Shown here one piece after another: positions 1-9,363 of a stretch of 28,505 nucleotides of DNA. Origin of the DNA: Victivallales bacterium (GTDB lineage Bacteria; Verrucomicrobiota; Lentisphaeria; Oligosphaerales; Oligosphaeraceae). Under the pieces are notes generated by a model, which did no database searches, had not been told where the DNA came from, and saw only the letters and a list, made by a program, of their open reading frames with translations. Numbering within the stretch: the stretch's first letter is position 1; each line of letters starts with the position of its first letter. The position numbers and the translations under genes were made by a program. The stretch lies in the NCBI GenBank assembly GCA_017964325.1, contig JAGCSE010000317.1, positions 1-28,505 on the forward strand. Direction: 5' to 3'.

Positions 1-81
1 AATTGTTAATTGTTAATTGTTAATTGTTAATTGTTAATTGTTAATTGTTAATTGTTAATTGTTAATTGTTAATTGTTAATT
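1..81. repeat. 7-bp tandem repeat (AATTGTT)n
   Basis: Eleven perfect head-to-tail copies of AATTGTT fill positions 1-77, and a partial copy runs to 81. The array is cut by the window edge, so its true length is unknown. The TAA stop of the minus-strand NusG-like gene (80-82) lies in the last partial copy, so the array sits directly downstream of that gene. Heptanucleotide short tandem repeats are known in intergenic DNA of several bacterial phyla. A role here is not established. Confidence 0.95.
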
Positions 82-661
82 AAGAATTGCATTTGCTCAT
101 CTTGAATTCAGATGGATTGATGGTCGTGCTGACGAGTTGGTTGATGAATTCCAGCTCGACCGTCCACAGAAACTTGCGGTCTTTCTTTTTCAGCCAGCCA
201 GTCACGCCCTCCCAGACACCGTTCTCAATCAGAAAGCGGTCGCCTTCGCAGATGCCAACGTTGAATTCGATCTCCTGTTCGAGTCCGACGGATTCCATGG
301 CGCGAACGGTGCGGATGTCCTCCAAAAGACGATCTTGCGACTCTGTATCCAGGAAACGGATGACGGCTCGGGTTGCGCGAAGCTCCGAAAGCTGCTGTGC
401 CGTCGCTTTTATGAAGACGTATGACGGAAACATCGGGCGAAGCACGATGCGCGAGCATTTGTAGGGCTTGCCATGGCTCAAATAGGAATTGACCTTCCAG
501 ACCTTCCGGAGGGGAAGGTAGCAGGGGATGTCGGCTGCCCGGCAGAGTTCCTTCAGCCGAAATTCATTCAACGGCGTCGTATAGACGGGCATGACGGATT
601 CGCCGCTGGAGGGGGCCAGCAGCCGTTCGTCGAATTCCACCGTTATGTTCTCAGTTTTCAT
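80..661 (-). CDS. NusG/RfaH-like transcription antitermination factor (NusG paralog)
   Basis: The 193-residue protein has the two-part layout of specialised NusG paralogs (RfaH, UpxY, LoaP types). Residues about 22-115 form an NGN-like domain (VYTTPLNEFRLKELCR, then FPSYVFIKA, then VIRFLDTES). A KOW-like C-terminal segment follows at about 134-185 (GICEGDRFLIENGVWEGVTG). Such factors bind RNA polymerase and let it read through terminators in long operons, often for polysaccharide synthesis. The target operon would lie to the left, beyond the window, past the 7-bp repeat array. The ATG at 659-661 is the first in frame. Only a weak purine stretch (GAGGGGAAG), about 20 nt upstream, could serve as a ribosome site. 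The usual aromatic W-Y-V entry of the NGN domain is replaced by P-V-Y-T. It is too divergent and too isolated to be housekeeping NusG, which normally sits by secE and rplK. Confidence 0.8.
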   Translation of the reverse strand: MKTENITVEFDERLLAPSSGESVMPVYTTPLNEFRLKELCRAADIPCYLPLRKVWKVNSYLSHGKPYKCSRIVLRPMFPSYVFIKATAQQLSELRATRAVIRFLDTESQDRLLEDIRTVRAMESVGLEQEIEFNVGICEGDRFLIENGVWEGVTGWLKKKDRKFLWTVELEFINQLVSTTINPSEFKMSKCNS

Positions 662-1028
662 GACTTTTGGCGACGCTAGCGCTTCCCCTCAAACTGCAAC
701 CATTCAGGGGCTGAAAACAAAAAACGTTACAAAGTGCGCGTTTAGAGCATCTTGCAACGGATTGTCGTAAATAGAGATTCATGTTTTGCCTGGCGGCAAG
801 TCAAGTCCATGTCAATCCAACTCATTGGCTTCACAGAACATACATCCCCCGCCCAAGCGAGTCTAAAACTGTTTTGGAGTTGGTTTTGCATGGTGTTTCC
901 GTGTGGTCAATTGAGATTGATGAATCTTGAAAATCACTATGAATATAAACACGGAAAATCATTAGTCAAATGATTGACAAGATTTTTATGGCATTTATGT
1001 GATTATTTCTGTACATTAGAATTTATAA

Positions 1029-1073
1029 CGCAGAGGCGCGGAGTTTTTTTACGCAGGGGCGCAGAGTTTTTTT
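1029..1073. repeat. Degenerate direct repeat, about 22 bp x 2
   Basis: Two adjacent copies of an about 22-bp unit, CGCAGAGGCGCGGAG plus T7 and CGCAGGGGCGCAGAG plus T7, differ at two positions. Each copy is itself built of shorter CGCAGRGGCGC-like blocks. Related GCAGAG-rich intergenic sequences recur in many bacterial genomes. No function can be read from the sequence. Confidence 0.75.
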
Positions 1074-1145
1074 GTTTTCAACTTTTTAACATCACATTGT
1101 GAAATATTTTGATGTTTTCAAACGTAATAATGTTGTGACACATCC

Positions 1146-1169
1146 ATCATGGGCAATCCCCATGATTTT
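1146..1169 (+). promoter_or_regulatory. Hairpin upstream of recC
   Basis: ATCATGGG (1146-1153) and CCCATGAT (1159-1166) pair perfectly around a 5-nt loop, followed by TTT. The U run is too short for a firm intrinsic terminator call. It lies just before the candidate -35 box, so it could also be an operator or the end of an upstream transcript. Confidence 0.35.
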
Positions 1170-1197
1170 GACTGTATATTTATTTAAGGAATATAGA
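1168..1197 (+). promoter_or_regulatory. Candidate sigma70-type promoter for recCBD-ARH operon
   Basis: TTGACT (1168-1173) and TATAGA (1192-1197) are separated by 18 bp. Transcription would begin near 1204, almost at the recC ribosome site (AGGAAAGGAG from 1205). That makes the leader unusually short and weakens the call. Confidence 0.3.
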
Positions 1198-1220
1198 GCG
1201 TTTTAGGAAAGGAGATAAGC

Positions 1221-4200
1221 ATGTCCATTTCAGTCAAATGGAGCGACCAATTGGAACTGCTAGCTGACGGACTGTTCAAAACATGGCGCAGCCAGCGGAG
1301 CGTTTTCCGCAAAGTCTGCGTGGTAGTCCATGACATGGGCACAAGGGACTGGCTGAAAAACTATTACTTGATGAACGGCAACGACCGCCGTGTCCTCATG
1401 AACATGGATTTCATCCCCCTGCCTGAATTCGTCAACAACTGGCTGTTCGCCAAGACGCATGACGAAGCACTGGACAGCCGCAAGCCTAATGAGCATCCAT
1501 ATGCCAAGCCTATCATGACATGGCGAATCTACCGCATCCTTTCGGACAAGGCCCCCCTGCCCGCCGAGCTGCTGCCGCTTCTCGAATACATAGGAAACGA
1601 CGAAAAGAACGCCCCCAGACGACGTTATGCACTGGCTCAGCAAATCGCCAAGCTATACGACGACTACCTCAACTCCAGATTCGCCGTGTTGCTCAACTGG
1701 GAGTCGCCTGATTTCCAGCCAATGAAGGGCATCCCCTCATGGCAGCCTGTCCTCTACAGGCTTCTAGCGCAAGAAGAAAGCGGAACATACGCAAGCGATT
1801 ACAACTCCGTCCTTTTCCATGACATTGCAAAAAAAGCGGTCGATAACGGCTTCCCTGACTACTCGTCTGTCCATGTATTCGACATTCCCGACATGCCCGA
1901 GCCGACGTTCCATCTTCTGGAGAAAATCTCGGAGGAAATGGATGTCACATTTTGGACATTCAATCCCTGCGGCGACTGGCTTGCGGACACGCCCACCAAG
2001 AAAAGCGCCATCAAAGAAATGATCCGGTTGACACGCAACGCATTGAAAAACGGCGATTTCCCTCCGTCCTTCGAGTTGGACGGCATTTTCGCAGATCCAC
2101 AGGAGAGATTGCTCGGTGCATTGGGCATGGGCGGCCGCGCCATCATCGGCGCCCAGTTGGATGACTTTTCAGTTTCGCCTGAAGATGTTCTGGGAACTCC
2201 GAAAACTGCCTTTACAAGTCTGGGAAACGCAGAGATTTCCGTCCACAATTGCTTTTCGCCGAGACGGGAGTTGGAAGCCGTCCGCAACGGCTTGCATGAT
2301 TTCTTCCAAAAGAATCCAGAAGCCTCACCACGGGACGCCATCGTCCTCTGCGGCGACTGGAGCACATACGCTCCAATCGTCGATGCCGTGTTCAGCACGG
2401 ATGAAAACGCCGAAGGATACATTCCGATGACATTCGCAGGCAGCATTTCGGGAGACACGCCGTTGACACGCTCCTTCAGCGATCTTATGTCGTTCCGCGA
2501 CAACCGCTTTGAGCTAAGCGCCGTATTCGCCCTGTTGAGCATCCCCGCCATCCGCAGCCATTTCGGACTGGACGGCCAGGCCGTACAGACGCTTCGCGAC
2601 ATGGCGCAAAATGCAAACATCCGCTGGGGATTTGACGACGATGACGTAAATGCCGTCATTGGAGTGGAAAACGGTACTCCCCACTACCCCTATACATGGC
2701 GAAGGGGACTCGACCGCCTTGCATTGGACATGCTCTACGGCCCCCTCGAAAACGACAATACTATCGTTGAAGCGGGCGATCTTGGCGAACTGCTTCCCAG
2801 CGGAAAGGTGGAAGGTGATAGAGCACAGAATCTCAAGGATTTAAACCGCTTCATAGATGCGCTCGCACAGCTCCGCAGAACGCTGAAAAACGGGAAATAC
2901 GATGCCGAAACATGGCAGAAGCTACTTCTGGACATCGTCAACCAGTTCTACGAGGAGGACGATGAAAATCTGGATGAACTGAAGAAAATTCGCAGGGCCA
3001 TCCAATCCGTCCATGACAACATCCAGATGGGCGGCATGACAGAGGACATCGAAAGCGACGTATTCGTATCTGCCGTCCTTTCAAGCATCAAGAATATACT
3101 GCCAGGCTCACGGACACCTGCGGACTCCGTACTATTCGCACCATTGAAAAGCGCATCCGCCACACCACACCGCTTCGTCTGGATATGTGGCCTTAACGAC
3201 GGTGTCTTCCCGCACATTGAATACCATCCATCCTTCGACATCATCGGAAAGCATCCCAGCCTGTTTGACGTCACCTCCCGTGATCGCGATGGCTTCGCGC
3301 TTCTGAAAGCCGCCCTCTCCACCCGCGGCCATCTCGCCTTGAGCTATGTCGGCCGCAACATCAAGACCAGCGAATCAATCCCTCCGTCCGTGCTGTTGAA
3401 TGAACTGCTTGAATACTTGAAGAGCATAAATGTGAAAACAATCAAAGAATACAAACACCCCCTCCAAAGCTACAGCCCGACCTATTTCACGCAGGGGAGC
3501 AATTTGCCGCCCAACTATTCCGCCACTGACTATGCGGTCGCCATGACCTTGAACACCCAACAGAAACCATCGCCAGAAGAAGAAAACAACATTTCCGCCT
3601 TCACACTGAATGAGACAGGGGAAACAATCATTCCAGCCGAAGACCTGGCGGACTTCTTTACAAATCCCAATATTTTTCTCATCAAGAGACGACTTAATCT
3701 CAATACGTTGTTTTTCAGTGAATTACAAGATGAGGACGTTCAAGTTGCAACCTTGAATAACCATTTGAAATCCAAATTGATGCTGACGCCTCCCGACGAC
3801 CAAGAAAAGGATAACCTTGGCAAAGTGCTCGTGGAAAAGGGCAACGCCCCTGATTGGGACTCGGCAGAAATCGCAATAGATGGAGCAAATGATAAATCTG
3901 ATGAATGGCGTAATTATCCTCTGAAATTCGGCAAATCAAAAACTGACCCGAACAAAGAGTTCACCTGCGACAATACGACAGTCGTCGGCGCCTACAAGGA
4001 ATTTTTGGAGCATCCAACTGTTTCCGATGAAGAAGCCGTATGCGACCTAAATGGCCATGTCATTCGTATCCCGTTCAAATACAAGAGGATTAGACTCCAG
4101 ACACGGGAAGGACTGTTGGACCATGTTTTCCATATGGATGATGCCGCCAAGGCATACGATTCCACTCATACATGGACATGGATTCTTCATATTATCGGAC

Positions 4201-4457
4201 ACGCGGCTGGCTGCACATTTGCAACTATTTTCTTCGGGCAGAAAATGCCCGCCAATAGCTTCAGGCCGCTGGACAAGGAAACGGCTAAAGCCAAGTTGAA
4301 GAAATGTCTGGAAGTGGCTCTGGCCCCGCTGCCACAGGATTATCCGGATTTTGACAAGGCCAATAAAAAAGATGACACGCCTTTTGCGGAATCAGTCGAT
4401 AAACAGGATGACAAGCCTCCCTTCGTCCCTCCTGCAAGCATTAACACTCATAAGTAA
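1221..4457 (+). CDS. recC: Exodeoxyribonuclease V gamma subunit RecC
   Basis: The 1078-residue protein matches RecC in length (E. coli about 1120) and in its layout: a degenerate helicase fold followed by a catalytically dead nuclease-like fold. The clearest match is the block near residues 650-720 (FVWICGLNDGVFP, then SRDRDGFALLKAALS, then LALSYVGR, then IPPSVLLNELLEYL), which is diagnostic of RecC. A late segment WTWILHIIGHAAG and APLPQDYPDFDKA fits the RecC C-terminal region. RecC scaffolds RecB and RecD in the cytoplasmic double-strand-break resection machine, splits the duplex and reads Chi in enterobacteria. The start at 1221 has a strong SD (AGGAAAGGAG) 6 nt upstream. The gene is first in a tight operon; recB begins 29 nt after its stop. 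The C-terminus ends in a charged, probably disordered tail. The Chi equivalent cannot be deduced. Confidence 0.92.
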   Translation: MSISVKWSDQLELLADGLFKTWRSQRSVFRKVCVVVHDMGTRDWLKNYYLMNGNDRRVLMNMDFIPLPEFVNNWLFAKTHDEALDSRKPNEHPYAKPIMTWRIYRILSDKAPLPAELLPLLEYIGNDEKNAPRRRYALAQQIAKLYDDYLNSRFAVLLNWESPDFQPMKGIPSWQPVLYRLLAQEESGTYASDYNSVLFHDIAKKAVDNGFPDYSSVHVFDIPDMPEPTFHLLEKISEEMDVTFWTFNPCGDWLADTPTKKSAIKEMIRLTRNALKNGDFPPSFELDGIFADPQERLLGALGMGGRAIIGAQLDDFSVSPEDVLGTPKTAFTSLGNAEISVHNCFSPRRELEAVRNGLHDFFQKNPEASPRDAIVLCGDWSTYAPIVDAVFSTDENAEGYIPMTFAGSISGDTPLTRSFSDLMSFRDNRFELSAVFALLSIPAIRSHFGLDGQAVQTLRDMAQNANIRWGFDDDDVNAVIGVENGTPHYPYTWRRGLDRLALDMLYGPLENDNTIVEAGDLGELLPSGKVEGDRAQNLKDLNRFIDALAQLRRTLKNGKYDAETWQKLLLDIVNQFYEEDDENLDELKKIRRAIQSVHDNIQMGGMTEDIESDVFVSAVLSSIKNILPGSRTPADSVLFAPLKSASATPHRFVWICGLNDGVFPHIEYHPSFDIIGKHPSLFDVTSRDRDGFALLKAALSTRGHLALSYVGRNIKTSESIPPSVLLNELLEYLKSINVKTIKEYKHPLQSYSPTYFTQGSNLPPNYSATDYAVAMTLNTQQKPSPEEENNISAFTLNETGETIIPAEDLADFFTNPNIFLIKRRLNLNTLFFSELQDEDVQVATLNNHLKSKLMLTPPDDQEKDNLGKVLVEKGNAPDWDSAEIAIDGANDKSDEWRNYPLKFGKSKTDPNKEFTCDNTTVVGAYKEFLEHPTVSDEEAVCDLNGHVIRIPFKYKRIRLQTREGLLDHVFHMDDAAKAYDSTHTWTWILHIIGHAAGCTFATIFFGQKMPANSFRPLDKETAKAKLKKCLEVALAPLPQDYPDFDKANKKDDTPFAESVDKQDDKPPFVPPASINTHK

Positions 4458-4486
4458 CAGGCAATACGATATATCGGAGGGAAAAA

Positions 4487-7400
4487 ATGAAAGAAAACAA
4501 CATATTCAACGAAGCAATCCTGAAGCCTGGCTTTCCGCTGGAGGGGACGCATCTGGTCGCCGCATCCGCAGGAACGGGAAAAACTCACAACATCCAGAAC
4601 ATTTACGCGCGGTTGATTATTGAAAAAGGTCTGCACGTTTCGCAAATACAGGTCATGACCTATACGGAAGCTGCCACAAAAGAACTGCGCGACCGTTTGC
4701 GCAACGTGTTGACAGACATAAACATTTGCCTGGACGGAAAATCCTGCGAAGGCAAGAACGCCCAATCCAGAACCAAACGTGCCAACGAACTCATAGCGGC
4801 CTGCACCAAAACTAATATACAAGAAGCAAAAGCCGCAATCGGCTTGGCCCTGCTGGAATTCGACAATGCCGCCATCTCCACAATTCACGGCTTCTGCAGC
4901 CGCGCCTTGGCACGCCATGCCTTCGAAACCCATACGCCTTTCAATATGGAAATTGAAGACAACAAATCCGCAGAACTAGAAATACGTACGCTAGACTGGT
5001 GGCGCACACGCGAAAAGCACGCCCCGCAGGAACTCCTCCCCGCCCTCTCCATCGAAACACTTCAGAAATATGTCAAAGACCTTGCGGGCAAGGCTGACTG
5101 GAAACTGGATGCACCAGACACGGCGACCGCTGAAAGATTTATGCTTCAAACGGCGGCGACAATTGTCGAAGCATATGAAAACGACCGCCCAAATCGCTCC
5201 AAACAAACTTACGACGACCTCCTACGCGCCATGCGAGACGCCCTGAAGGGTCCCTTCGGGCAGGAGTTCGCAGCAAAACTGCGTGAAGATTTCAAGGCGG
5301 CGTTGATTGATGAATTCCAAGACACCGATCCCGTACAGCTCGACATTTTTAGACTCGTTTTCCTTGCAAATCCCCAAATGCCAGTATTTTTTGTCGGCGA
5401 TCCCAAACAGGCCATCTATGCGTTCCGCGGCGGTGACATCTTCACCTATCGTGCGGCAGCGGAAAATTACGTCCCACAGGAAAGAAAATACGAATTGGAT
5501 ACGAACCACCGTTCAACCAAACGGCTCATAGACGCTGTCAACGCCATTTTCATGGACCAGAAAACGGACGGCAAGGTGTCATTTACGTTTGGAGACCCAC
5601 AAATCGACTATCCAGAACCAATCAATACCGACGAAGACAATCCGCCGCCGTTGAAAATCAATGGAGAAGCTGACCCCAAACCGTTCAAATTCATCCAAAC
5701 TAAAGGCAATTTACATGATGTTCTGGTACAAGAAGTTGTAAATACATTGACGAACTATAGGAAAACCATTCGCAATGACGATAAGACATTTAGCGAAGGC
5801 CCCCTCTCTCCGCAGGACATCGCCATTCTGGTAGCCTCAAAGGCGACTGGCTCGGAAATCATGAAAAAGCTGAAAGCCTGCGGCGTCCCATGCGTCCATC
5901 AAAAGCCAGGCAACGTCTTTGCAAAACTCAACAATAGTTGGGGAGGCAGTTCCAAACCAACTCCCACGCGAATGATGCGTGAAATCTACTCCGTACTGAA
6001 AGCCATGGCAAATCCAAGTGATGGAAGGCAAGTCCGCACCGCGCTCGCCACGTCATTCTTCGGCGTGCCTCCAACGGAATTGCTTGACATGAAAGAAGAT
6101 ACACTCGCAGATAAGATTGGTGTCTTCAATGACTTGAACAAAACATGGCTCAAACGTGGCCTCGGAGCGGCAATCTCACAAATGCAGAAATGCGGAATAC
6201 GAAACGACATCGGATACAAACAACGCCTCGCCGCCCTGCCCGATGGCGAACGGCTGCTGGCGGACTGCGGCCAGATTTTCGAACTGGCCATCGCCGCCGT
6301 CAAAGAGCTCGGCCCATCTCCCGACAAGCTCCTAAGCTGGCTGGAGGAACGTGTCATCAAAGGCAATGATGAACAGGACACCGACGCATACGCACGGGAG
6401 CTGGAAAGCGAACACGACGCCGTCAGAATCATTACCATGCACTACTCCAAGGGCTTGCAGTTCCCTGTCGTCTTCCTCCCTGAATGCAATGTGTCTCCCC
6501 GCAATGCAAAGCCTGGCGACATATCCTGCTATCATGTTGAAAATCAAGATAATGACAATGGCTATCAATTGGTTTTCAGCACCGAATCTAAAACACAGGC
6601 AATCACGGAAGAGATGCAGGAGAAACTGCGCCTCCTCTATGTCGCCATGACACGCGCCGAACGGCGCACTGTTGCCTTGTACACTGGAAACATCGGCGTA
6701 CCTCTGCAAACGTTGATAAACAATGCCAGAAGCAATGGCGCAGGCGACAGCGAGGGTTCGCCCATCGAGTGGATTGACAATGCCGAACCTTCTCCCGAAC
6801 CACCCCAATACACGTTTTCCCAACAAGAAATCAAATTGACACCTGCCCCATCCCCCCGCATTTACGACCTTCATTCAACAAAGGGAAGCTACACCGCGCT
6901 CGCCCCTTCCGAGAAGTCCTCCAAACCACCAGTCCTACCACAAGTGAGGCCTCCTCTATTCCAAATTCCGCATGGTTCAAACATCGGCTCCTGCTGGCAT
7001 GAGATTCTGGAAAAAATCCCATTCAATGCAGACGATGCAACAATCCGCCCTGTTGCAGAAACGACCTTGCTTAACTATGGCTTCAATCCACAGGAAGAAA
7101 TCGATGGCAGAAATTATCTGGACCTCACGACGGATATGCTCATGAAAACATTGGATTTCCAAATCCAATCACCTAGCGGTGAAATGTTTTCCTTACGGAA
7201 AGTCAATGGAAATCAACGTCTAAGTGAATTGGAATTCGATTTTCCATCATTGAAGGCAAAGGATAGCACACAGGCTTTGGCGGAAGTCATCCGAAAGCAT
7301 TGGAATGGCGACGACTCCAAGAAGGATTTCTTGAAGATCATGAACAACTGGGACCGCCCAATCCCCAAAGGATTCATTAACGGCTTTATCGACCTGTTCT

Positions 7401-7726
7401 TCCAGCATGGCGACTACTATTACATCGCCGACTGGAAATCGAACATCCTCGGCGGGCATCCAGACACCTTTACGGAAAGCAGAGTTCGTAAAGAAATGGC
7501 CGAAGACGGTTATTTCTTCCAATATCTGCTTTACACTGCCGTGCTGCATCACTACCTGAAGGATGTTCTCGGTGATAAGTATAAATGGGAAAATAACTTA
7601 GGTGGAATCCGATATTATTTCCTGCGTGGCATCCCCTTCGAGAAAAAAGCATCTGTTTTTGCTGATAGGCCGAGCGAAGAACTGTTGAACGACATTGCCC
7701 TCACACTTGGATTGGAGGTGAAATGA
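4487..7726 (+). CDS. recB: Exodeoxyribonuclease V beta subunit RecB (helicase-nuclease)
   Basis: This 1079-residue SF1A helicase fused to a nuclease moves 3'-5' and cuts DNA within RecBCD. Visible helicase motifs, in order: Walker A ASAGTGKT (K32); Ia TYTEAATKELRDR; STIHGFC; II LIDEFQDTDPVQ; III FVGDPKQAIYAFRGGD; IV NHRSTKRL; V ITMHYSKGLQFPVVFLPE; VI LRLLYVAMTRAERR. The C-terminal PD-(D/E)XK nuclease retains its metal site: H838 (SCWHEIL), D969 (GFIDLFF), D982 and K984 (IADWKSN), followed by GGIRYYFLRG. The protein is about 100 residues shorter than E. coli RecB but appears complete. SD GGAGG sits 6 nt before the ATG. The stop overlaps the recD start (ATGA), pointing to translational coupling. 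Confidence 0.96.
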   Translation: MKENNIFNEAILKPGFPLEGTHLVAASAGTGKTHNIQNIYARLIIEKGLHVSQIQVMTYTEAATKELRDRLRNVLTDINICLDGKSCEGKNAQSRTKRANELIAACTKTNIQEAKAAIGLALLEFDNAAISTIHGFCSRALARHAFETHTPFNMEIEDNKSAELEIRTLDWWRTREKHAPQELLPALSIETLQKYVKDLAGKADWKLDAPDTATAERFMLQTAATIVEAYENDRPNRSKQTYDDLLRAMRDALKGPFGQEFAAKLREDFKAALIDEFQDTDPVQLDIFRLVFLANPQMPVFFVGDPKQAIYAFRGGDIFTYRAAAENYVPQERKYELDTNHRSTKRLIDAVNAIFMDQKTDGKVSFTFGDPQIDYPEPINTDEDNPPPLKINGEADPKPFKFIQTKGNLHDVLVQEVVNTLTNYRKTIRNDDKTFSEGPLSPQDIAILVASKATGSEIMKKLKACGVPCVHQKPGNVFAKLNNSWGGSSKPTPTRMMREIYSVLKAMANPSDGRQVRTALATSFFGVPPTELLDMKEDTLADKIGVFNDLNKTWLKRGLGAAISQMQKCGIRNDIGYKQRLAALPDGERLLADCGQIFELAIAAVKELGPSPDKLLSWLEERVIKGNDEQDTDAYARELESEHDAVRIITMHYSKGLQFPVVFLPECNVSPRNAKPGDISCYHVENQDNDNGYQLVFSTESKTQAITEEMQEKLRLLYVAMTRAERRTVALYTGNIGVPLQTLINNARSNGAGDSEGSPIEWIDNAEPSPEPPQYTFSQQEIKLTPAPSPRIYDLHSTKGSYTALAPSEKSSKPPVLPQVRPPLFQIPHGSNIGSCWHEILEKIPFNADDATIRPVAETTLLNYGFNPQEEIDGRNYLDLTTDMLMKTLDFQIQSPSGEMFSLRKVNGNQRLSELEFDFPSLKAKDSTQALAEVIRKHWNGDDSKKDFLKIMNNWDRPIPKGFINGFIDLFFQHGDYYYIADWKSNILGGHPDTFTESRVRKEMAEDGYFFQYLLYTAVLHHYLKDVLGDKYKWENNLGGIRYYFLRGIPFEKKASVFADRPSEELLNDIALTLGLEVK

Positions 7727-9360
7727 TGAATATTGAACCACGTTTCCACGATGAAGAAATAACCTCCGAATCAGAACTCGTCTGCGACGAAATGACACAC
7801 AGTCTGCTCATACGCATGGGCTGCTCGGATGACGCCGCCACCCTCTGTGCCCTTGCCGTCAGCACGCAGGCCCAGGGCAATGTCTGCCTCGGTCCATTGG
7901 AGCAAAAAGATTGCGACATCTTAAGTCATTACCCAAACGTCATTTCTGATGACGGCACACGACCTTTCGTTTTGAAAAACAACCTACTCTACACACGCCG
8001 CAATTGGCTCTATGAACAAACCGTCATCCAACGCATGACGGAAATGTCCGCCCAAACGTTCGACAATGATATTGACATCCCAACGGACGGCATTTTCCAG
8101 AATATGGGACAACGCCAGCGAGAGGCCGTCCAGATGATGTGCAGTCGTCAATTCTCCTTGCTGACAGGCGGGCCTGGAACAGGCAAGACCTATACCATCG
8201 CACGTGCAGTGCTGTTGAGCCGCCGGACGGACAGCCGCCTCCGCCTTGGACTGGCCGCCCCCACAGGAAAGGCCGCCGCACGCGTGAAGGAGGCCATGAC
8301 AGCAGAAGCTAACAATCTGGGATTAAACGATATGCCGCCTGCAACGACCATCCATTCCCTGCTCCAATCCAATTACGATCTGGTGACATTCAAGCACAAC
8401 AAAGCCAACCCACTTCCATTGGACTGGCTAATAGTCGATGAAGCCAGCATGATCGACCTCCCGCTGATGGCCAAACTGCTTGACGCCCTGCCCTCCAACT
8501 GCCGCCTGACGCTCGTGGGAGACGCCCATCAGCTTGCATCCGTCGAACCAGGCCGTGTATTCGGCGACCTCTGCCGTATGGCCGGCCTCCCAAAGTGCGA
8601 ACTAGACGTTAGCCGCCGCTTCCCACAAGGCGGTGAAATCGAACGTCTCTCCGCCGCCGTCAATACAGGCGACGGCGAAACCGCCTTGACAATGTTGAAA
8701 AATACAGATAATCAACTCCTTCATTACACGTCGCTTGCTAATATTTCGGCAGACAATCCGCAGTTCTGGAGTGGTTTTGAAGATAATGTTAAGAAGCATT
8801 TTCAAAGGTTTGTCGGCTCAGCCTCGCCAGAAGAAGCATTAAAGGCATTGAACGACTGCCGCATCCTATGCGCCATGCGGCACGGCCCGTACGGCATGAC
8901 ACGTCTTAACACATACGTCAAATCCATTCTGGACGACAATGCGCCAATTCCCATGATGATTGTCAAAAACAACCACAGCTTGTGCGTCAACAACGGAGAC
9001 GTTGGTGTCGTCATACCCAAGCTCAAGGATGACTCGTTGCATTTATACGATGGGAACGGCAATGTCCGCAGCATCCGCCTGGCGTTGCTGCCAGAGCTCG
9101 AAATGGCATTTGCCTCAACCATCCACAAGGCACAAGGTTCTGAATACGAAAATGTTATCATTGTACTACCCCCATACTCGAAACTGCACGGCACAGAATC
9201 AGACAATCCGCTGCTGACTCGTGAAATCCTCTACACAGCCATCACACGCACACAAAAGGGCGTGTTCCTCTATGGCGGCGACGATTCCATAAGAACCTGC
9301 TGCTCACACGCTGTTAAACGCCAGACTGGCATGACATATACCATTGACAAGGAGGATTGA
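7723..9360 (+). CDS. recD: Exodeoxyribonuclease V alpha subunit RecD (5'-3' helicase)
   Basis: This 545-residue SF1B helicase is the fast 5'-3' motor of RecBCD. Motifs: Walker A TGGPGTGKTYT (K155); Ib-like GLAAPTGKAAARVKEAM; TTIHSLL; II LIVDEASMID (D239, E240); III LVGDAHQLASVEPG; late motifs ASTIHKAQGSEYENVIIVLP and LYTAITRTQKGVFLYG. An N-terminal region of about 120 residues corresponds to the RecB-contacting part. Two consecutive ATGs occur at 7723 and 7726. The first overlaps the recB stop as ATGA, but the second lies 7 nt after GGAGG and may be the better start. The next gene starts 3 nt after the stop, so recD and the ADP-ribosylglycohydrolase are very likely co-translated. Confidence 0.95.
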   Translation: MMNIEPRFHDEEITSESELVCDEMTHSLLIRMGCSDDAATLCALAVSTQAQGNVCLGPLEQKDCDILSHYPNVISDDGTRPFVLKNNLLYTRRNWLYEQTVIQRMTEMSAQTFDNDIDIPTDGIFQNMGQRQREAVQMMCSRQFSLLTGGPGTGKTYTIARAVLLSRRTDSRLRLGLAAPTGKAAARVKEAMTAEANNLGLNDMPPATTIHSLLQSNYDLVTFKHNKANPLPLDWLIVDEASMIDLPLMAKLLDALPSNCRLTLVGDAHQLASVEPGRVFGDLCRMAGLPKCELDVSRRFPQGGEIERLSAAVNTGDGETALTMLKNTDNQLLHYTSLANISADNPQFWSGFEDNVKKHFQRFVGSASPEEALKALNDCRILCAMRHGPYGMTRLNTYVKSILDDNAPIPMMIVKNNHSLCVNNGDVGVVIPKLKDDSLHLYDGNGNVRSIRLALLPELEMAFASTIHKAQGSEYENVIIVLPPYSKLHGTESDNPLLTREILYTAITRTQKGVFLYGGDDSIRTCCSHAVKRQTGMTYTIDKED

Positions 9361-9363
9361 AAC

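Larger units (their letters stand above)
662..1220. other. Noncoding gap between the divergent NusG-like gene and recC
   Basis: No convincing gene is present in these 559 bases. A 73-codon open frame at 752-973 lacks recognisable protein character. The stretch holds a degenerate pair of GCAGAG-type repeats (1029-1073), a weak inverted repeat AACATCA/TGATGTT (1088-1094 with 1110-1116), an 8-bp perfect hairpin (1146-1166) and a candidate promoter before recC. The 5' parts of two divergent transcripts must start here. Confidence 0.6.

Noticed and set aside
1..81. CRISPR array
   Set aside because: The unit is 7 bp with no spacers and there are no cas genes in the window.
752..973. A 73-codon open frame on the plus strand in the gap before recC
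   Set aside because: No SD, no recognisable composition and overlap with repeat-like intergenic sequence.
1859..2659. A 266-codon open frame on the minus strand inside recC
   Set aside because: Serine/arginine-rich antisense translation of a strongly supported gene, with no SD and no family resemblance.
7247..7552. Minus-strand frame inside the RecB nuclease domain
   Set aside because: Lies opposite the conserved catalytic region and has no independent support.
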